This document shows, in pieces, positions 25,747 to 34,145 of a DNA stretch of 64,000 bases (its first letter is position 1; each line of letters opens with the position of its first letter). This stretch comes from Fontisphaera persica (GTDB lineage Bacteria > Verrucomicrobiota > Verrucomicrobiia > Limisphaerales > Fontisphaeraceae). A model generated the notes under the pieces. That model saw nothing but the letters and a program-made list of their open reading frames with translations. It did not search any database and was not told the DNA's origin. The stretch spans positions 3,100,001-3,164,000 of the forward strand of contig NZ_CP116615.1 in the NCBI RefSeq assembly GCF_024832785.1. The letters are read 5' to 3'. Both the position numbers and the translations under genes were made by a program.

Positions 25747-26388
25747 TTACCGCTCCAATGCGCGCAACCGGCGGTCCAGCTCGCGCAAGACGCGCTGCAT
25801 GTCCATCACGGCCCGCTCCAGGCGCTCAGTGCGGTCAGCCATTCCGGGCATGGGCTCATCCATCGGCCCGCCCCCCAGGGGGCCGCGCGGGCGGTCCAGG
25901 CCGCCGCGGTCCCCCATGGCCCGCGTTTCGCGGGCCACCAGTTCCGCTATTTCGGGGTATCCCGCGGCGCGCAGGATTTGCACGGCTTCACGCACCATTT
26001 GCTGGCGGCGCTCCGGTTCCATCGGCGGACGCGGACGCTCCTCAGCCGGCGCCATGGGAGCCAGGACATCCCGAGGCTCCCGCTCCAGCATCAGGCGCTC
26101 TTTCAATTGTTGCCGCTGCCGCTCCAGGCGGTCCGCAGCTTCATGGTCGCCCAACCGCCGCAATTCCTTAATTTCCGTATCCATGCGGCGCAGGCGTTCT
26201 TCCATTTCCGCCGCTTCCCGGCGATTGGGAACCGGCCCCCGCCGTTCGGGACGCATTTCAGGCCCGCCTTCACCGGGCGGGGGTACAGGTGGAGGCGTGG
26301 GCGGCGTGGGACGCTCGTTTTCTGCCGCGTAGGCACACAAGCTCAGCATCAAGAGGGCCAGACAAGGCCATGGCAATGTGGTTTTCAT
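25747..26388 (-). CDS. Secreted Pro-rich, coiled-coil protein of unknown function
   Basis: About 213 residues from the ATG at 26388, preferred over one 72 nt upstream because it places a signal peptide (LPWPCLALLMLSLCAYA) at the start. A proline-rich stretch follows (PTPPTPPPVPPPGEGG), then charged helices rich in Glu, Arg and Met (MEERLRRMDTEIKELRRLGDHEAADRLERQRQQLKERL) and a closing coiled coil. It resembles the many Verrucomicrobiota periplasmic helical proteins with no assigned role. The composition is strongly biased, so family calls are unsafe. Confidence 0.65.
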   Translation of the reverse strand: MKTTLPWPCLALLMLSLCAYAAENERPTPPTPPPVPPPGEGGPEMRPERRGPVPNRREAAEMEERLRRMDTEIKELRRLGDHEAADRLERQRQQLKERLMLEREPRDVLAPMAPAEERPRPPMEPERRQQMVREAVQILRAAGYPEIAELVARETRAMGDRGGLDRPRGPLGGGPMDEPMPGMADRTERLERAVMDMQRVLRELDRRLRALER

Positions 26389-26544
26389 GGGCGAGGTGAT
26401 ATTTTTACGGGTCCCATTTGTTGAATGGTTCGTCACAAGTTTTTCGGGAACTAACCACAAACCTACTCCTGCGTGTGCTTCAGGTCAATAGCCCGCCGGG
26501 GTCAACCACGCCTCAGTCGTCCCTCAGCGGCATGGGAGGAAGAG

Positions 26545-28674
26545 TCACGCGCCAGCCGTCCGCGGGGGATTCTCTTCCGGTTTCCACCGGACTTCGTAAA
26601 TGGCCACCGGTTCCTGAAAACCCTTGACCGGCATGGGGGCCAACGGAATGCAGATGGCGGCCAAAGCCGGGTCATCGCGTTTCAAATCCTCATAAGTTCC
26701 CTGGCCAATGATGATTTTGCCGTGGCCGGAAATGCCCTCCAAGCGGCTGGCCAGGTTCACCTCCCTGCCAAAAACAGTATAATTAAATAGGTGGTCCTCG
26801 GACCCCATCAACCCCACCGTAACCATGCCGGTGTTGATGCCTGAACCCAGCCGCAACAGGGGCAGCAAGGGCAGGGGGGGGAGTTTGGCAGTGACGCGTT
26901 TGGCGTTTTCCGCCTGCCGACGCTGGTTTTCCCGCTCTCGCTCCTGATTGAGGCGGTAGATGGCCGATTGCGCGGCAATGGCCGCTCGCACACAGCTCAC
27001 CGCGTGGCGGGGATTGGGCTGGGGCGCACCCCAGAAGGCCATGACACAGTCGCCCATGTATTTATCCAACGTGCCGCCGTGGTCTTTGATGATGCCGGCG
27101 ACGGTGGAGAGGTAGAGATTCACCGTGGCCAGCAATTCCTCCGCCCGGGCGTCCATGTATTCATCGGCCGCATGGCCGGTTAACTGATGCTGGCGCACGT
27201 ATTCCTCGGCCTGCCGCTGCACTTCATCGGTGTACTGGGTAAAGCCGCGCACATCGGCGAAATAGACCGTGACCCGCCGCTGGGCGCCACCCAGCGAAAG
27301 ATGTTCCGATTCCAGCAGCTCATTCACGATGGAAGGCGCCACCACTTTCGAGAAAATGCCTTTGATGCGGCGTTGTTCCTTTTGCTCAAACACCACCCGG
27401 TAGGCCATGGCGGCAAAATGGCAGGACAACAAAGCGCCCAACAGCGGCGTGGCCACCGGCAACACATACAACGCGCGAATAAAAACAAAATAACTCAGGG
27501 CCAGGTAACCGGCCAGCGTCGCCATGACCGCCAGCGTGGCCAGCCAGGGGCGCGCCACCCAGGTGAGGATAAACCCCGCAAAGCTCATGAGAATAATAAG
27601 GACAATCTCCAAGCCCAGCGGCGCCTCTTTTATTAACTGATGGGTAATCAACTGGCTGGCCAGATTCCAGTGCTTGCTGACCAGAAAAGTTTCCTTGCTG
27701 AGGGGCGTGGCGCCAATGTCACTTAGGTTGTTGCCGGTCCCAATGCTTCCCACCACCACCAGCTTGTCTTTGAACAAAGCATTGGTCACCGGTTGCCCCG
27801 CCTGCCGGGCGGCATCCATGTCCAGCACCTCCTCCAGGCTGATTTTGGTCAGGCGCGGGTCATTCCAGGTCATGCTCCAGTTCACCAGGAACCGCCGTTT
27901 GCCGTCCACTTGCAGGACGCGAGCCGGCCCCTGGGCCGGCCGGAGCACAATCCGCCCCCGGTCTATTTCGGCCTGCGACAAATCCATGCCCAACTCGGTG
28001 GCCGCCATGACCAGCCCCAGCATCCAGTAACGGCCCGAGCGATGGGGGCCGGTGTCTTCATGGAAGGCCACCGCCCGGCGGGTGATGCCGTCGGCGTCGG
28101 CCTCGCTCATGATGTGCGCCAACCGCACACCGTTGGTGAAGCGGGGATTAGGCAGCAGCGGTTGCCAGACCAGCGCCCCCGTGGCCGGGTCCATCATAGA
28201 CTCCCCCATCACGGCCAAAACCACCCGGGGCCCGGCTGCGGCCAGCTCCCGGGCAAAAAACTCGTCGCTGCCCAAGACCTGGCCGTTGGGCAGGGTCACG
28301 TCGGTGTTGGTATGGCGGGGGTGGGCACTGTCGAAAAGAATATCAAACCCAATCACTTTGGCCCCCTGGGCGGTCAGCTCGCGTACCATCCGCCCGTACA
28401 ACTGGCGCGGCAGGGGCCAGGAGAAGCCGTAACGTTCATTGATGATTTTAAGGGTTTCATCATCAATGAACACCGCCGCCAAGTTGCTGGCCACCGGCGG
28501 CTGGGAACGATAAAGACCACGCATCCGCCAGTCGAAGGCATCTTCCTCAACGGACATCAGAAACCGCCAGTTGGGGAAGAGGGGGCTATTCACCAGCAGG
28601 CGCAAGGTAGTGACCACCACCACAATGGACAAGGTGGTAATCAGGGGTACCGGCTTAAGCCATCGCCAGGACAC
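26545..28674 (-). CDS. CHASE2-domain class III adenylate/guanylate cyclase
   Basis: 709 residues: N-terminal membrane helix, extracytoplasmic CHASE2 sensor (about 40-345, with VFIDDETL and GAKVIGFDILFDS), three membrane helices (about 350-430), and a cytoplasmic class III cyclase domain (about 465-690). Metal-binding Asp474 (VYFADVRGF) and Asp542 (KYMGDCVMAFWGAP) are present, with NYTVFGREVNLASRLEG near the end. It should make cAMP or cGMP in response to an envelope signal. A hydrophilic insertion (about 595-625, Gln- and Arg-rich) lies within the cyclase domain. It is not adjacent to the second cyclase at 57975. Confidence 0.9.
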   Translation of the reverse strand: MSWRWLKPVPLITTLSIVVVVTTLRLLVNSPLFPNWRFLMSVEEDAFDWRMRGLYRSQPPVASNLAAVFIDDETLKIINERYGFSWPLPRQLYGRMVRELTAQGAKVIGFDILFDSAHPRHTNTDVTLPNGQVLGSDEFFARELAAAGPRVVLAVMGESMMDPATGALVWQPLLPNPRFTNGVRLAHIMSEADADGITRRAVAFHEDTGPHRSGRYWMLGLVMAATELGMDLSQAEIDRGRIVLRPAQGPARVLQVDGKRRFLVNWSMTWNDPRLTKISLEEVLDMDAARQAGQPVTNALFKDKLVVVGSIGTGNNLSDIGATPLSKETFLVSKHWNLASQLITHQLIKEAPLGLEIVLIILMSFAGFILTWVARPWLATLAVMATLAGYLALSYFVFIRALYVLPVATPLLGALLSCHFAAMAYRVVFEQKEQRRIKGIFSKVVAPSIVNELLESEHLSLGGAQRRVTVYFADVRGFTQYTDEVQRQAEEYVRQHQLTGHAADEYMDARAEELLATVNLYLSTVAGIIKDHGGTLDKYMGDCVMAFWGAPQPNPRHAVSCVRAAIAAQSAIYRLNQERERENQRRQAENAKRVTAKLPPLPLLPLLRLGSGINTGMVTVGLMGSEDHLFNYTVFGREVNLASRLEGISGHGKIIIGQGTYEDLKRDDPALAAICIPLAPMPVKGFQEPVAIYEVRWKPEENPPRTAGA

Positions 28675-28868
28675 GCCTTCAGTATAGGCGCGGTGGCGCA
28701 GGGGGACAAGTCGGAGGTGTGACGAAAGTCCAAAAGCGCGGGGACGGCGGGAGTTTTGACGCCAGCCCGGCCTTGGACGGCAACCGTCTGCTCATCTGCT
28801 CAGATCAAAGTATATTATATTGCATTGGCAGTCGTTGACCAGACGAGGATGCCGGCTGGTTGATTTGG

Positions 28869-28898
28869 TTGGACAACCCCCTCTGTTTGCCCTAAAAT
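28869..28898 (+). promoter_or_regulatory. Possible sigma-70-type promoter for aroQ
   Basis: TTGGAC (28869-28874), 18-nt spacer, TAAAAT (28893-28898), ending 12 nt before the ATG. If used, the leader would be very short. A match by eye only. Confidence 0.3.
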
Positions 28899-28910
28899 GG
28901 CACCCGTCCA

Positions 28911-29348
28911 ATGAAACTGTTGGTGCTCAATGGCCCAAACCTGAACCTGCTGGGAACCCGTGAACCGGCGGTTTATGGCAGTCTTACCTTGGCCGAGGTT
29001 GAACGGTTGGTCAGGGAACAAGCCGCCCGGCATGGAGCCAACGTGGATTTTCGCCAGTCCAATCATGAGGGTGAACTGGTGACTTGGGTCCAGGAGGCCC
29101 GGGGGAAGTTTGATGTCATCCTGCTCAATGCCGGGGCCTATACCCATACCAGTGTCGCTTTGCGGGATGCCATCGTGGCGGCAGGGGTGCCTACCATAGA
29201 AATCCACCTTTCCAACATTCATGCCCGGGAGGAATTCAGGCATCGCTCCCTGCTGGCGCCGGTGTGTGTGGGCCAAATCAGCGGTTTTGGGGCCAATTCC
29301 TATGTTTTGGCGGTGGAAGCCGCCGTTAAGGTTAAAGTAAAAAGCTAA
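28911..29348 (+). CDS. aroQ: Type II 3-dehydroquinate dehydratase
   Basis: 145 residues, the usual length. It catalyses step three of the shikimate pathway (3-dehydroquinate to 3-dehydroshikimate) in the cytoplasm as a dodecamer in known members. Type II motifs are LVLNGPNLNLLGTREPAVYG with the active-site Tyr22, DFRQSNHEGELV, LLNAGAYTHTS and IEIHLSNIHAREEFRHRS, which supplies the catalytic His. The start is fixed by the conserved MKLLVLNGPN. The partner aroE is in the window at 61463, so the pathway genes are scattered. Confidence 0.96.
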   Translation: MKLLVLNGPNLNLLGTREPAVYGSLTLAEVERLVREQAARHGANVDFRQSNHEGELVTWVQEARGKFDVILLNAGAYTHTSVALRDAIVAAGVPTIEIHLSNIHAREEFRHRSLLAPVCVGQISGFGANSYVLAVEAAVKVKVKS

Positions 29349-29517
29349 AAAAGGCCTTGTTTACGCCTTAATTTTTGCCCCTAAAACCTTGTTTTTTAGC
29401 TTAAAATGACCTTCCCGAGGCCATTTTTGGGTAATTTTAGCCAATTTTGGCTTAATTTTTTCGTTATTGACGGGCAAGCCCCTTCTGGCATAATTCCACC
29501 CGGTTTGTGACAATTGC

Positions 29518-29553
29518 GAAAGCAGTTCCGAAAACTTCGGAAGCTGCTTTTTT
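29518..29553 (+). terminator. Probable terminator or attenuator between aroQ and accB
   Basis: AAAGCAGTTCCGAA pairs with TTCGGAAGCTGCTTT with a single bulge, followed by TTTTTT. It lies 170 nt past aroQ and 74 nt before accB, in an AT-rich stretch, so it could end aroQ transcription or act as a leader element for accB. Confidence 0.65.
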
Positions 29554-29612
29554 GCTAAATGTGAATGAATCTGCATCGTTTCATGCAGCGGATTTGGCGG
29601 AATAACCCCTTC

Positions 29613-29621
29613 AAAAGGAGG
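29613..29621 (+). promoter_or_regulatory. Strong Shine-Dalgarno deciding the accB GTG start
   Basis: AAAAGGAGG ends 5 nt before the GTG at 29627. Strong SD sequences are uncommon at the other starts in this window, so this one fixes the start. Confidence 0.8.
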
Positions 29622-29626
29622 TTTCT

Positions 29627-30106
29627 GTGGACTTAAAAGACATCAAGGCCATCATTGACCTGATGAAAAAGAACTCGATTAGCGAGTTCGAGCTGGAAAA
29701 AGGGCAGGAGTTCAAAATCCGGCTCAAACGGGCAACCGGCCCAGGCGGAGGGGCCGTTGGTGATGAGGGGGCCATACCCGCTTATGTGCCGGTGGTGGCC
29801 AGCTCGGCACCAGTACCTGCCAGTCCGGTCGCTGCTCCCCAAGCAGCACAGGTCACGGCAGTGAATGAGGTGGAAATCAAATCGCCCATGATTGGCACCT
29901 TCTACCGCGCTCCCTCGCCGGAATCCGCACCGTATGTGGAGGTGGGGACCGAAGTGAACCCGGATACCGTGGTGTGCATCATCGAGGCCATGAAGGTGAT
30001 GAATGAGATTAAGGCCGAGATGCGCGGGGTGATTACGGCGGTACTGGTGGACAATGCCAAACCGGTGGAGTTCGGCCAGCCGCTTTTCAAGGTGCGCCCG
30101 CTTTAA
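29627..30106 (+). CDS. accB: Acetyl-CoA carboxylase biotin carboxyl carrier protein
   Basis: 159 residues, GTG start. An N-terminal helix ([25 protein letters not shown]) leads to a Pro/Ala-rich linker (about 45-78) and a biotinyl domain (about 80-159) with EAMKVMN. Lys123 is the biotinylation site. It carries the carboxybiotin between AccC and the carboxyltransferase in fatty-acid synthesis. Followed by accC after 58 nt, the normal order. accA and accD are not in the window. Confidence 0.96.
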   Translation: MDLKDIKAIIDLMKKNSISEFELEKGQEFKIRLKRATGPGGGAVGDEGAIPAYVPVVASSAPVPASPVAAPQAAQVTAVNEVEIKSPMIGTFYRAPSPESAPYVEVGTEVNPDTVVCIIEAMKVMNEIKAEMRGVITAVLVDNAKPVEFGQPLFKVRPL

Positions 30107-30164
30107 GGCCGAGTAGTTTTGCTCAAGTTGTTATCAGCCAACAACTTACACCTGATTATTCTGC

Positions 30165-31541
30165 ATGTTTGAAAAAATCCTCATCGCCAACCGCGGGGAG
30201 ATTGCTGTACGCATCATTCGCGCCTGCCGGGAACTGAATATCAAAACGGTGGCCGTGTATTCCCAAGCCGATGCCAACAGCATTCACGTGCAACTGGCGG
30301 ATGAGGCCATTTGCATTGGCAAAGGCCCAGCCTCCGAGAGCTACCTGCGCATCGAACGCCTGATTTCCGCGGCGGAAATTGCCGATGTGGACGCCATCCA
30401 CCCCGGCTACGGCTTTTTATCGGAAAACGCGCATTTTGCCGATGTCTGCGAGAGCTGCAATATTCGCTTCATCGGCCCCAATCCGCGCGCCTTGGAAGCG
30501 CTCAAAGACAAGGCCACCAGCCGGGTGCTGGCCAAAAAGGCCGGCGTGCCCGTCCCGCCCGGCTCGGAGGGAAATGTGGAGACTGAGCAGGAGGCCATTC
30601 AGGTGGCCCAAAAGATTGGCTATCCGGTGCTAATCAAGGCCATTGCCGGTGGGGGCGGGCGGGGCATGCGGCTGGTGCACAATGACATGAGCTTGGTCAA
30701 AGGCTTCCACACCGCCCGCACGGAGGCCGAAAAGGCTTTCGGCAACTCCGGGGTGTACATTGAGAAGTTCATCGAAAACCCCCGGCACATTGAGTTTCAA
30801 ATCCTGGGCGATTCACGGGGCAACATCATCCATTTGGGCGAGCGCGACTGCTCCATCCAGCGGCGTAATCAGAAAATCATCGAGGAAACGCCCTCCCCCT
30901 TCATTGAGCACAAGCACAAGGATTTGCGTAAAAAGATGGGCAAGGCCGCCATTAAAATTGCCGAGGCCGCCCATTACACCAATGCCGGGACGGTGGAGTT
31001 TGTGGTGGACGATGCCGGCAACTTTTACTTCCTCGAAATGAACAAGCGCATCCAGGTGGAACATCCCATCACCGAGGAAGTCACGGGGGTGGACCTGGTG
31101 AAGCAGCAGATTTTGCTGGCGATGGGCGAGCCGCTGAAGCTCTCGGATGTGACCTTCAAGGGGCACGCCATCGAATGCCGGATTAATGCCGAGGACCCCT
31201 TCGATGATTTCCGGCCCAGCCCGGGACGGATTGAGATGTATTACCCACCGGGCGGGCGGGGAGTGCGGCTGGACAGCCATGTCTATGCCGGCTATACCAT
31301 CCCCCCCTACTACGACTCGATGATCGGCAAGCTCATCACTTACGGCAAAGACCGCCGGGAAGCTTTGGACCGCATGAGCCGGGCCTTGGGCGAGTACATG
31401 ATTACCGGCATCAAGACCACCATCCCCTTCGAGCAGGCCATTTTGCAGGACCCGAACTTCCGCCGCGGGGTGTACACCACCGCCTTTGTGGACCAGCTCC
31501 TGGGCAGCGCCCGCCGCGAATTATACGAGGAAAAATCCTGA
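30165..31541 (+). CDS. accC: Acetyl-CoA carboxylase biotin carboxylase subunit
   Basis: 458 residues, an ATP-grasp enzyme that carboxylates biotin on AccB with bicarbonate and ATP. Motifs are [31 protein letters not shown] at the start, [17 protein letters not shown], the glycine-rich [40 protein letters not shown], and [25 protein letters not shown]. One residue differs from the usual EMNTRIQVEH (Lys for Thr). Forms an operon with accB and, 14 nt on, a thiamine gene. Confidence 0.97.
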   Translation: MFEKILIANRGEIAVRIIRACRELNIKTVAVYSQADANSIHVQLADEAICIGKGPASESYLRIERLISAAEIADVDAIHPGYGFLSENAHFADVCESCNIRFIGPNPRALEALKDKATSRVLAKKAGVPVPPGSEGNVETEQEAIQVAQKIGYPVLIKAIAGGGGRGMRLVHNDMSLVKGFHTARTEAEKAFGNSGVYIEKFIENPRHIEFQILGDSRGNIIHLGERDCSIQRRNQKIIEETPSPFIEHKHKDLRKKMGKAAIKIAEAAHYTNAGTVEFVVDDAGNFYFLEMNKRIQVEHPITEEVTGVDLVKQQILLAMGEPLKLSDVTFKGHAIECRINAEDPFDDFRPSPGRIEMYYPPGGRGVRLDSHVYAGYTIPPYYDSMIGKLITYGKDRREALDRMSRALGEYMITGIKTTIPFEQAILQDPNFRRGVYTTAFVDQLLGSARRELYEEKS

Positions 31542-31555
31542 GCAGGGCCTCGCCT

Positions 31556-32230
31556 GTGCCCGTGAAAGCAATTGCGGAATGCCGGCTGTACGGGTTTGTG
31601 GACACCGCCTACCTGCATGGGCGCCACCCGGCGGAAGTGGCCCGCCAGCTCTGCCGCGGAGGCTGTGACATCCTCCAACTGCGCGCTAAAAACACCCCCC
31701 TGCCCGTCATCCGCCGGATGGCGGAGGAAATCCTGCCGGTAACCCGCGATTTTGGCGTGCTGCTGGTCATCAATGATTACCCCCAAATGGCCTTGGAGGT
31801 CGGAGCACCCTGCTGCCATCTGGGGCAGGAGGATTTTTTTGACGCCGGCCATCGGCAGGTCAGCGAATTAGTCCCGCCGGGGGCTTCCCTCCAAGTTGGC
31901 CTCAGCACCCATGCTCCCGAGCAGGCGCAGCGCGCCCTGGCCGCCGGGCCGGCCTACATCGCCATTGGGCCGGTTTTTGCCACCGGCACCAAGCCCACCG
32001 CCCGGCCGGTAACGTTGGACTACGTGCGCTGGGCTGCGGCGCATGTGCCCATACCGTGGTTTGCCATTGGTGGCATCACCCTGGACAATGTGGCCCAGGT
32101 GGTGGCCGCCGGGGCAAGGCGGATTTGTGTGGTTTCCGCCATTTTGAATGCTCCAGATATCCCCGAAGCCTGCCGGGCTTTTCGCCGCGCGTTGGAGTCT
32201 GCCTCAAGGACTGCTCCCCCACAGGCGTGA
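31556..32230 (+). CDS. thiE: Thiamine phosphate synthase
   Basis: 224 residues, TIM-barrel enzyme joining the pyrimidine and thiazole moieties to form thiamine monophosphate. Motifs are LQLRAKN (about 40-46), VINDYP (71-76), CCHLGQEDF (86-94), GLSTH, YIAIGPVFATGTK and FAIGGI. Start is GTG at 31556 or at 31562. It sits 14 nt after accC, so it is probably read in that operon. Its last 27 nt overlap the end of the convergent DUF2752 gene. TenI-like paralogues share the fold, but the phosphate and Mg2+ motifs here favour a true synthase. Confidence 0.88.
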   Translation: MPVKAIAECRLYGFVDTAYLHGRHPAEVARQLCRGGCDILQLRAKNTPLPVIRRMAEEILPVTRDFGVLLVINDYPQMALEVGAPCCHLGQEDFFDAGHRQVSELVPPGASLQVGLSTHAPEQAQRALAAGPAYIAIGPVFATGTKPTARPVTLDYVRWAAAHVPIPWFAIGGITLDNVAQVVAAGARRICVVSAILNAPDIPEACRAFRRALESASRTAPPQA

Positions 32231-32698
32231 AAACCAGGGCAGGTTGCGCCAGAGCATGTAGGCCAGCAACACCCCCAGCAACACCCAGAGGGTCCACGGC
32301 CGCCGGAAAGGCGTGGGCCATTCGCGCCCGAAAACCGTGCGCATGATTTCCCGCAGCACGACATAGCCCAGCAACGGAGACAGCAATACGAGCATGGGAT
32401 TCAACCGGAAGGCCGCCCCCACCTCCCCATGCAAAAGCGCATGCGCCGCCCGCAACCCGCCACATCCCGGACATTGCAGGCCGGTGGTTTGATAGAGAAA
32501 GCATTTGGGATAGAATCGCCCCTGGGCCGGGTCCACCCAATACAACACCGCCAATCCACCGAATACCAGGAGGAGGGAAATGGCGGCCCAAAGAGTGGGA
32601 CGTTTTACCAGCGGAGGAGGAGCGGTGGGTGAAGACGGGGAGCCGGCCGCCGGCCCGTCGGAGGGCAGGAGTAGCGGTGGTGGTTCAACGGACGACAT
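32204..32698 (-). CDS. DUF2752 membrane protein
   Basis: 164 residues: a proline-rich N-terminus (1-32), then three membrane helices. The family signature reads DPAQGRFYPKCFLYQTTGLQCPGCGGLRAAHALLHGEVGAAFRLNP (about 56-101), with a CPGCGG pair that may bind metal or be redox-active. Function unknown. Its start overlaps the end of the upstream GYF-domain gene by 14 nt, so the two are coupled; such pairing is common in this phylum. Its 3' end overlaps thiE on the other strand. Confidence 0.85.
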   Translation of the reverse strand: MSSVEPPPLLLPSDGPAAGSPSSPTAPPPLVKRPTLWAAISLLLVFGGLAVLYWVDPAQGRFYPKCFLYQTTGLQCPGCGGLRAAHALLHGEVGAAFRLNPMLVLLSPLLGYVVLREIMRTVFGREWPTPFRRPWTLWVLLGVLLAYMLWRNLPWFSRLWGSSP

Positions 32699-33152
32699 GC
32701 GCGAAGGTGCTGGACAGGATGGCAGCCACGGAGGCCACCAAAGATTCCAATAAACTTAAAATGCCCAAGGTCAGTCCCACCATGGCCAGGGTCTGGCTGT
32801 GCGAATCGCGCTCCCGCGAGGCTTGGGCCAGGCCCAAGGTGGATAATAAAATGGCCAGGATATTGACGGGGCAGGCACAACAACAAAGACAAGACCCCAG
32901 AAGCGAGAGCAGGCCCAAAATAAACCCCCACAAAGCCAGGTTGTTGGCTTGGCGAGGCCCCGCCGCCGCCACCGAGAGGGCGGGGGGCGGCGGAGTCAGC
33001 TCCGAGAAGGTATGCAGGGGACGCCAAGCGGCTTCTGGCAGGCATTGGACCAGGGATTGATGATGCAGGCGCCCTTGGGCCAGCCATTGCCGGACCTCTG
33101 CTGCGCTTGCCGGGCCGTATTCCCGGCCATCGCCACCCAAGACTTTATACAT
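32685..33152 (-). CDS. GYF-domain / DUF4190-like membrane protein
   Basis: 155 residues. The N-terminal GYF_2 domain (MYKVLGGDGREYGPASAAEVRQWLAQGRL, 1-55) binds proline-rich peptides in characterised GYF proteins. It is followed by two membrane helices with a Cys cluster between them (GSCLCCCACPVN) and a third helix. The DUF2752 protein encoded next begins with a proline-rich tail, so a direct GYF-Pro contact between the two products is plausible but not shown. Second paralogue 135 nt upstream. Confidence 0.8.
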   Translation of the reverse strand: MYKVLGGDGREYGPASAAEVRQWLAQGRLHHQSLVQCLPEAAWRPLHTFSELTPPPPALSVAAAGPRQANNLALWGFILGLLSLLGSCLCCCACPVNILAILLSTLGLAQASRERDSHSQTLAMVGLTLGILSLLESLVASVAAILSSTFAHVVR

Positions 33153-33287
33153 GACGCCGCCTGGTTAATTATCCACTCCCAAGATTCCACCAATTATACG
33201 AATTGCGCAAGCTTGGGTGCACCTGAACGGTTGAGGCCCACCCTGCCGACGGGAGAAGGTGGAGGTCAGGTGAATGGGCCAAGCCGG

Positions 33288-33914
33288 TTAGGATTGAAAT
33301 GCCCTTTTGACCTCCGGCTTCATCAAGACCGTCAGGCCCCAAATGCCAATGGGCAGGCCAACCAGGCAACAGCAACTGTTGCAGCAGGGAATCATGTTGA
33401 GGATGAGCATCGCCATGGCCAAGCTGTAACTTTTGAGTTTCCGCATCTGAATGCCAGCCACGATGGTGGCGATGCCCAGGAGCACCCCAATCAGGGCGAA
33501 AACCACGCCCAGCGTGCCCGACATCATTTGAATGACTTTATCCATGTTAGGGTCGCCGGTGCTCTGGGTGACGGGCATGGCCAGCCCCAGCAGGTTGCCC
33601 AGCAAACCAAAAAGATTGCTGGCCACCACCAAGGCGCCGATGACGATCAAACCCACCGCGGGTCCAGCCACCATCTCCGCAACATTGATGACCGGGGCGG
33701 CGGGCACTGCCAAAGACGGGGCCACACCCAAGCCTCCGACTTCCTGCAAGGTCGGGGCAAATTCCGGAAATTCCCGCAAGGGCTTCCAGTCGGCCATGCC
33801 TGGGCCTTGGGCCAGGGTATCGCCGTTGGCGCGACGCTCGCGAATCCACCCTTGCAATTCGATGAGGCTGACCGGGCCGTACTGGTTGCCGTCGGCTCCT
33901 ATGATTTTATACAT
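33288..33914 (-). CDS. GYF-domain membrane protein
   Basis: 208 residues: GYF_2 domain (MYKIIGADGNQYGPVSLIELQGWIRERR, 1-50), linker, then about four helices with a Cys cluster (PCCNSCCCLVG, about 180-190). It is paralogous to the next gene and probably arose by tandem duplication. Likely an inner-membrane adaptor; no enzymatic motif is visible. Confidence 0.8.
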   Translation of the reverse strand: MYKIIGADGNQYGPVSLIELQGWIRERRANGDTLAQGPGMADWKPLREFPEFAPTLQEVGGLGVAPSLAVPAAPVINVAEMVAGPAVGLIVIGALVVASNLFGLLGNLLGLAMPVTQSTGDPNMDKVIQMMSGTLGVVFALIGVLLGIATIVAGIQMRKLKSYSLAMAMLILNMIPCCNSCCCLVGLPIGIWGLTVLMKPEVKRAFQS

Positions 33915-34041
33915 AAATGGATGGCGGATGATTTGATGTTAACTGCCCTTAACGCCGACATTCTAAACTGCTTCGAGAGAATTGGCAATCAACGTTTGCG
34001 GGAAGTCACAGCAAGTGCCCCACTCACCTACCAGCGCCCGG

Positions 34042-34073
34042 TCCTCTCCCAAGGGACAGGGTTGGGGTGAGGT
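34042..34073 (-). repeat. Isolated CCTCTCCC-type extragenic repeat
   Basis: On the minus strand it reads CCTCACCCCAACCCTGTCCC followed by TTGGGAGAGG. It is the same block seen at 7324, 7667, 9929, 9997 and 10268, here alone between two operons. Confidence 0.55.
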
Positions 34074-34145
34074 CCAGAGAGGGACAACTCCCACAGCCTC
34101 CCCGCAGAACTGGGTTATATTCAGCTTGTGAGGCGCTCAAGACCC

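Noticed and set aside
29361-29576. A 71-codon minus-strand frame between aroQ and accB
   Set aside because: Lys-rich product of an AT-rich stretch, covering the hairpin with a T-run; no start signal or family.
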